This document shows, piece after piece, positions 63,233 to 64,000 of a DNA stretch of 64,000 bases. This DNA is from Spirosoma telluris (GTDB lineage: Bacteria; Bacteroidota; Bacteroidia; Cytophagales; Spirosomataceae), in contig QLII01000001.1 in assembly GCA_003259005.1 (NCBI GenBank), forward strand, positions 3,550,501-3,614,500. Direction: 5' to 3'. The translations under genes were made by a program, and so were the position numbers. Within the stretch, counting starts at the first letter, position 1, and each line of letters begins with the position of its first letter. Below the pieces are notes generated by a model. It saw only the letters and a program-made list of their open reading frames with translations, did no database searches and was not told the origin of the DNA.

Positions 63233-64000
63233 ATGGCCCTGAGTTTTACCAAATCCGACATCCAGCCCGAACAGGTTCTTTTGCTAAAGGCAGCTCTTTT
63301 TCCGGTGCCTGAGGCCCTTGCGTGCTGGCAACTCTGGAAAAAAGCCCGCCATCTGGATCAATTCACGGCAACCAGCGAGAACCTGTTGCCCAGTATCTTC
63401 GATCCACTCGATGGCGATTCACAACGGTTGATGCCGCTTGTTTACCGCAATCTGGAAAAGTCCGGCGACCCATTGATTCCACACCTACGGGGTATTTACC
63501 GCTATACCTGGATGACAAATCAGCGTTTTCTGGAGAAGATGAAACTGATCGTTGGTGCCTTGCATCAGGAAAACATCGATACGATTGTGTTAAAAGGCAT
63601 TCCGCTTTCGCTCCAGTATTATGGCGATATGGGAGTCCGGTTGATGTATGATCTTGACGTGCTGGTACCCACATCCCAGGCAGACCAGGCCGTACGAGTG
63701 CTTCAGGCAGAACCTCTTTCTCTAAAGTCGAGTCAGTTTGAGATCAAACATCGTCAGTTATTGCACGCCATGCACTTGTGGGATAAGCAAAATGTCAGTG
63801 TCGATTTACATTGGAACCTGATTATTCAACATGCCTACACCGGGGCAGATATACCCTTCTGGAAGTCGAGACAACCGCTTGCCTTAACTGATTCTCTACA
63901 CACCTATACATTATCGCCAACGCATCAGTTATTTCACAATCTGGTTCACGGATTTGCCTGGAGTGCGTCACACCCCGCCCCCATCCGCTGGATAGCCGAT
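63233..64000 (+). CDS. Nucleotidyltransferase family protein (cut by right edge)
   Basis: The frame is open from ATG 63233 to the last base (256 codons). After a helical N-terminus, the nucleotidyltransferase core reads IVLKGIPLSLQYYGDMGVR and then MYDLDVLVP, with the D-x-D pair of metal-binding acids, as in the uncharacterised PF14907 family. VDLHWNLI and HNLVHGFAWS follow. Members sit in lasso-peptide and other modified-peptide clusters. The C-terminus and any downstream genes lie beyond the window. Confidence 0.85.
   Translation, partial: MALSFTKSDIQPEQVLLLKAALFPVPEALACWQLWKKARHLDQFTATSENLLPSIFDPLDGDSQRLMPLVYRNLEKSGDPLIPHLRGIYRYTWMTNQRFLEKMKLIVGALHQENIDTIVLKGIPLSLQYYGDMGVRLMYDLDVLVPTSQADQAVRVLQAEPLSLKSSQFEIKHRQLLHAMHLWDKQNVSVDLHWNLIIQHAYTGADIPFWKSRQPLALTDSLHTYTLSPTHQLFHNLVHGFAWSASHPAPIRWIAD

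Noticed and set aside
1..64000. Phase variation or programmed frameshifting at homopolymers
   Set aside because: The runs are only two to six bases, lie in unrelated genes including housekeeping ones, lack slippery heptamers, and almost all lack exactly one base.

Overview
The window comes from a Bacteroidota genome of the Cytophagales type, most like Spirosoma or a close relative. The evidence is four SusC/FecA-like TonB-dependent receptors, many lipoproteins with an SCKK-like lipobox, TAnnTTTG-type -7 promoter boxes, DUF4856/imelysin/HTTM genes, a GH9 protein fused to a deacetylase, and roughly even base composition. I saw no rRNA, tRNA, CRISPR array, prophage or origin. Both window edges cut a gene.

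Layout. 0-6.5 kb: the end of a VWA protein, a SMUG2-type uracil-DNA glycosylase, small lipoproteins, a YbjQ protein, a beta-propeller lipoprotein and a ChlI-like AAA+ ATPase, the probable partner of the VWA protein. 6.6-12.9 kb: a seven-repeat IPT/TIG lipoprotein, a TonB receptor with a coiled-coil partner gene, a DUF1345 protein and a 58-residue gene. 13.2-19.9 kb: twin exported ferritin-like proteins, a neutral-ceramidase-like enzyme, a RAYT transposase carrying its own REP palindrome, and a GH9-CE4 polysaccharide enzyme. 19.9-24.4 kb: an ATP-grasp enzyme, an esterase/leucyl aminopeptidase pair and a single-domain response regulator. 24.8-31.3 kb: a DUF4856-imelysin-HTTM-TonB receptor operon behind a 7-1-7 palindrome, probably for metal (iron) uptake. 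31.4-35.6 kb: a SulP transporter and a two-component system. 35.8-44.9 kb: two metal-related clusters facing away from each other. One holds a Cys-rich BNR protein, a TonB receptor and two tandem small Cys proteins; the other holds a DUF6660-like protein, a TonB receptor and a CDF exporter. 44.9-56.5 kb: an 1,800-residue fibronectin III surface protein, a GNAT enzyme, a metallopeptidase-like lipoprotein, and an MG2/TonB-plug protein of about 1,180 residues. 56.5-60.2 kb: a GxxExxY gene between inverted repeats, an aldo/keto reductase and a second two-component system. 60.3-64.0 kb: the start of a peptide-modification-like operon (PqqD/RRE, HPr-kinase-like, two glycosyltransferases, nucleotidyltransferase) that runs off the right edge.

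Two features pervade the window. First, about 28 single-base frame breaks split otherwise well-conserved genes. Nearly all are mended by adding one base to a short G/C run, so I treat them as probable sequencing undercalls and annotate each affected gene as one CDS; start, end and frame data for those genes should be read with this in mind. Second, intergenic spaces are packed with palindromic repeats of at least six unrelated families, some with 9- or 10-bp internal periodicity.
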